Shown here: positions 14,594 to 15,320 of the stretch, in pieces
How the letters are laid out: each line of letters opens with the position of its first letter
How positions within the stretch are numbered: position 1 is the stretch's first letter
Translations under genes and position numbers: made by a program
Origin: UBA6019 sp036564345
GTDB taxonomy: Bacteria; Chloroflexota; Dormibacteria; Dormibacterales; Dormibacteraceae
NCBI GenBank assembly: GCA_036564345.1
Contig: DATCOZ010000062.1
Location: 1-15,320, forward strand
Direction of reading: 5' to 3'
DNA length: 15,320 bases
Notes under the pieces: model-generated
Databases searched by the model: none
Told to the model about the DNA's origin: nothing
Seen by the model: the letters and a program-made list of their open reading frames with translations, nothing else

Positions 14594-14856
14594 ACGACAC
14601 GAACGGTGACGGGAGTATAGGTGTCATGTGACGCACGTATTCAGAAGGGTAATTTGCCCAACTGACGCTATCGGATTTGTTTTACCGTCAGTCTTGCGCC
14701 AACTGGTGGACGTCCTTCCCTCCCGCTGGGAAATCAGGGGCGTGGTTTGGGGTGCTGCGAAGTAATCTCGGCGGGTGGTCGGGGCACCGATGCCGGGCAG
14801 CCTTCCCGGACAGCTGACGAGCTTTGTCGGCCGTACGGCCGAGCTGGCCGAGGCGG
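14572..14856 (+). repeat. Left arm of a large imperfect inverted repeat
   Basis: This 285-bp stretch matches the reverse complement of 15038-15320. The outer 93 bp (14572-14664 against 15228-15320) are identical by direct comparison. Inside that, similarity drops to roughly 85% by eye, with a poorly matching patch of about 45 bp near 14705-14750 and a net 2-bp length difference, then rises again over the regulator start. The arm holds the mcp start, the mcp promoter and the first ~27 codons of the regulator fragment. Confidence 0.9.
14614..14619 (-). promoter_or_regulatory. -10 box of the mcp-che-tad operon
   Basis: On the minus strand TATACT is a close match to the TATAAT consensus, in an AT-rich gap of a GC-rich window, and would place transcription start about 14 bases before the mcp GTG. 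A -35 is weak: TGAATA lies 18 bp upstream. Between the two is the dyad GTCA-CA-TGAC (14623-14632), a possible regulator site. The same box recurs mirror-image at 15273-15278. Confidence 0.5.
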
Positions 14857-15037
14857 CCGAGTTGTTCGCCGCCTGCCGGCTGCTGACGATCACCGGCGGC
14901 GGCGGGTCGGGAAAGACCCGATTTGCCGTCCAGCTGGCGGCCAGCTCCGCGGCGGCGTTCCCGGACGGCAGCTGGTTCTGCGACCTTGCCGCGGTGGCGG
15001 ATCCGGCCGGCGTCGCCGATTCGGCGGCGCGAGCTCT
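14775..15037 (+). pseudogene. N-terminal fragment of a P-loop (LuxR/SARP-type) transcriptional regulator
   Basis: The encoded segment reads PMPGSLPGQLTSFVGR-TAEL, then RLLTITGGGGSGKTRFAVQLA (Walker A GGGGSGKT, residues 41-48 from the GTG) and FPDGSWFCDLAAVADPAGVADSAARAL. This is the usual opening of the STAND/NB-ARC-like ATPase module found in large LuxR- or SARP-type regulators and in some cyclase-ATPase proteins. Start is GTG 14775, just after an in-frame stop, or ATG 14790. The family match stops near 15037, where the sequence enters the opposite-strand copy; the frame then continues only to a stop at 15222-15224 through antisense sequence. The rest of the ATPase and any DNA-binding domain are missing. 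It is divergent from mcp and shares its 181-bp upstream region. Confidence 0.7.
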
Positions 15038-15119
15038 CCGCCTCGTCCAGCTCGGCCGTCCGGCCGACGAAGCTCGTCAGCTGGCCGGGAAGGTTGCCCG
15101 GCATCGGTGCCTCGGCCAC
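15038..15119 (-). pseudogene. Second, oppositely oriented fragment of the same regulator family
   Basis: On the minus strand, GTG 15119 (or ATG 15104) opens PMPGNLPGQLTSFVGR-TAELDEA, clearly a paralogue of the fragment at 14775. From ATG onward the copies differ by three synonymous changes (GGA/GGC, TTT/TTC, CGT/CGG) and two amino-acid changes (Ser/Asn, Ala/Asp). Homology stops at 15038 and the frame continues as antisense of the other copy. Only about 27 codons of true gene remain. Confidence 0.6.
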
Positions 15120-15272
15120 CCGCCGAGATTACTTCGCGGCACCCAAAACGACGGCCCTATCTCCTCCCGCAGGGAAGGACGTCCATCAGATGGCGCAAGA
15201 CTGACGGCAAAACAAATCCGATAGCAACAGTTGGGCAAATTACCCTTCTGAATACGTGCGTCACATGACACC

Positions 15273-15278
15273 TATACT
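15273..15278 (+). promoter_or_regulatory. -10 box mirrored in the right repeat arm
   Basis: TATACT on the plus strand, an exact mirror of the mcp operon -10 at 14614-14619, with the same dyad (GTCACATGAC, 15260-15269) upstream. It would drive rightward transcription into the partial reading frame at 15299. Confidence 0.4.
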
Positions 15279-15298
15279 CCCGTCACCGTTCGTGTCGT

Positions 15299-15320
15299 GT
15301 GATTGAAGAGAACCTGGGTC
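15299..15320 (+). CDS. Start of a second mcp-like gene (cut by window edge)
   Basis: The last 22 bases read GTG ATT GAA GAG AAC CTG GGT C, identical to the first codons of the mcp at 14593 (V/M-I-E-E-N-L-G). If the repeat is real, a second chemoreceptor gene starts here and reads rightward out of the window. Only seven codons are visible, so this depends entirely on the repeat continuing. Confidence 0.35.

Larger units (their letters stand above)
15038..15320 (-). repeat. Right arm of the large imperfect inverted repeat
   Basis: This 283-bp arm pairs with 14572-14856, with a 181-bp spacer (14857-15037) between the arms that is coding for the left regulator fragment. It reaches the window edge while still 100% identical, so its true outer end is not seen. 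Confidence 0.9.

Noticed and set aside
14857..15037. Phase-variable invertible switch between the repeat arms
   Set aside because: The arms are long and diverged, the spacer is the coding part of a broken gene, no recombinase is nearby, and inversion would only flip 181 bp without moving the mcp promoter.
14688..15268. Overlapping plus and minus open frames covering both repeat arms
   Set aside because: Their family match stops at the repeat centre; the remainder is antisense of the other copy, so they are treated as gene fragments and not full genes.
1..15320. tRNA, rRNA, CRISPR array or insertion sequence
   Set aside because: Reading both strands showed no cloverleaf with CCA-type ends, no regularly spaced repeats and no transposase motif. 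The 122-bp gap at 2112-2233 also holds nothing I can name.

Overview
The window is GC-rich and densely coded. It looks like a bacterial chromosome segment from a soil or freshwater Chloroflexota-type lineage, or possibly Actinomycetota. The clues are the base composition, frequent GTG/TTG starts, a DinB/maleylpyruvate-isomerase-type domain, a poxvirus-like topoisomerase IB and Tad pilus genes. The phylum is inference only. Both ends cut genes.

Left part (1-5168). The 5' part of clpB leaves the window on the minus strand. Divergent from it is a plus-strand alpha/beta hydrolase with an extra C-terminal DinB/MDMPI-like helical domain. This gene converges on DNA topoisomerase IB (minus). Next, all on the minus strand, come a multi-pass membrane protein of unknown function overlapping a PAP2 phosphatase gene, and a small DCC-family thiol-disulfide protein.

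Central and right part (5214-14593). The main content is one long minus-strand unit read right to left: mcp - cheW - cheA(-REC) - cheB - cheR(-TPR) - REC-cpaE - cpaB - tadC. Most junctions are 4-bp overlaps or 1-3 bp gaps; the one larger gap (50 bp, before cpaB) holds an imperfect hairpin. This is a complete chemosensory core (receptor, coupling protein, kinase, methyltransferase, methylesterase) joined to Tad (Flp) pilus genes. There are no flagellar genes and no free CheY. The two intact receiver domains sit on CheA and on the CpaE/TadZ-like ATPase, while the CheB receiver has lost its phosphorylation residues. The simplest reading is that the array controls a Tad pilus directly through phosphorylation of the REC-CpaE protein. 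The major Tad motor parts (TadA/CpaF, TadB, secretin, pilin) are not in the window.

Right edge (14572-15320). Upstream of mcp lies a large imperfect inverted repeat: arms of about 285 and 283 bp around a 181-bp spacer. Each arm carries the start of an mcp-like gene, its promoter and the 5' end of a divergent P-loop (LuxR/SARP-type) regulator. The two regulator fragments face each other and both are broken at the centre. The outer 93 bp are identical and reach the window edge. This is either a real inverted duplication between paralogous mcp/regulator loci or an assembly chimera.
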